From assembly GCA_002476495.1 (NCBI GenBank), contig DLKL01000051.1:81887-116130 (forward strand): a stretch of 34,244 bases of DNA, written 5' to 3'. The position numbers and the translations under genes were made by a program. Shown piece by piece: positions 33,872-34,244 of the stretch (position 1 is its first letter; each line of letters starts with the position of its first letter). Origin of the DNA: Lachnospiraceae bacterium UBA7589. GTDB taxonomy: Bacteria; Bacillota; Clostridia; Lachnospirales; Lachnospiraceae. The notes beneath the pieces are model-generated. The model was given only the letters and a program-made list of their open reading frames with translations. It was not told the origin of the DNA and ran no database searches.

Positions 33872-34244
33872 ATGGATAATAATTTTAATCAGACAGTTGG
33901 ATCACTTTTTGAAGGTATGAATACATTGCTGACCACAAAAACAGTTGTAGGTGAGCCTACAAAAATTGGAGATACAATTATTCTGCCTTTGGTGGATGTG
34001 AATTTCGGCGTTGGGGCAGGCGCGTTTTCCGGTAAGGGAAATAAAGCCGGAGGTGGAATGGGAGGCAAAATGTCACCATCTGCAGTGCTTGTAATCCAGA
34101 ACGGAAAAGCCAAAATGGTAAGTGTAAAGAGTGAGGATACAATCAGTAAGATACTTGATATGGTTCCTGATATTGTTGATAAAATTGCCTTTGCAACAGG
34201 CAAGGGAAAAACCGGGGATGAGGAAGAAATAAGCCAGGTTATAG
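33872..34244 (+). CDS. gerW: GerW/YtfJ family sporulation protein (3' end outside window)
   Basis: The window ends inside this gene, after about 124 codons. The start MDNNFNQTVGSLFEGMNTLL, the VVGEPTKIGDTIILPLVDVNFGVG stretch and the Gly-rich SGKGNKAGGGMGGKMSPSAVLVI block match the GerW (YtfJ) family, which in Bacillus is needed for germination in response to certain nutrients. GGGAGG precedes the ATG at 33872. The visible part runs without a break to the window edge. The neighbouring DUF2953 gene supports the call. Family members also occur in Lachnospiraceae not known to sporulate, so its presence alone does not prove spore formation. Confidence 0.88.
   Translation, partial: MDNNFNQTVGSLFEGMNTLLTTKTVVGEPTKIGDTIILPLVDVNFGVGAGAFSGKGNKAGGGMGGKMSPSAVLVIQNGKAKMVSVKSEDTISKILDMVPDIVDKIAFATGKGKTGDEEEISQVI

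Noticed and set aside
33889..34203. 104-codon - strand reading frame opposite gerW
   Set aside because: It lies wholly opposite a well-supported gene and has no ribosome site or family features.

Overview
The window is AT-rich, densely packed and bacterial, and it reads as a Gram-positive member of the Clostridia, most likely Lachnospiraceae (the Lachnospira / [Eubacterium] eligens / Roseburia / Butyrivibrio neighbourhood). The basis is gene content and style: strong GGAGG ribosome sites, a 1400-residue duplicated acyl-CoA dehydratase activase, a DUF1015 protein close to serC/serA, a DUF2953-gerW pair, and a receiver-like domain resembling those of lachnospiraceal hybrid kinases. The taxonomic call is inference from protein style, not from a marker gene. 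No RNA gene, CRISPR array, insertion sequence or phage gene was seen.

Layout. (1) 1-8960 is an amino-acid biosynthesis run on the + strand: a broken membrane-protein gene, leuB, a small frameshifted gene, ilvD, ilvB, serC, serA and asd, closed by a strong terminator. The acetolactate synthase small subunit gene is not in the window. (2) 8961-15814 holds a perfect 17-bp AT-rich inverted repeat, a membrane sensor ending in a degenerate receiver domain, a P-loop kinase-like gene, a DUF1015 gene, glgB and an MscS channel gene. (3) 15995-23626 looks like a metal (probably zinc) homeostasis region: cysK, a His-rich G3E GTPase, a second G3E GTPase fused to a DUF1980-type C-terminal domain, a Cys-rich exported protein of unknown family, a 48-residue membrane protein, sfsA, znuC, znuB, a Fur-family repressor (probably Zur) and znuA. 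The zur-znuA promoter is bracketed by two matching 15-bp palindromes. (4) 23716-25197 is an HtrA-type membrane-anchored protease, converging on (5) the large - strand activase (25286-29503), with a bidirectional terminator between them. (6) 29674-34244 returns to the + strand with a double-LysM protein, a protease-dead rhomboid-like protein with a C-terminal zinc finger, two unrecognised genes, a DUF2953 protein and the start of gerW.

How the genes work together. LeuB, IlvD and IlvB serve branched-chain amino acids, SerC and SerA make serine, and Asd feeds threonine, methionine and lysine; cysK then uses activated serine to make cysteine. In the metal region, ZnuA captures metal, ZnuB and ZnuC import it, the Fur-family protein senses it, and the G3E GTPases are candidates for delivering or storing it. 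The DUF2953-gerW pair matches the ytfI-ytfJ arrangement known from Bacillus.

Most worth checking: the G3E-DUF1980 fusion beside the His-rich GTPase and Cys-rich exported protein; the kinase-less sensor with a receiver lacking its phospho-acceptor Asp; the operator pair at zur; the activase leader, where a small hairpin appears to fold away the excess distance between ribosome site and start codon; and an 18-base hairpin element repeated upstream of two genes.
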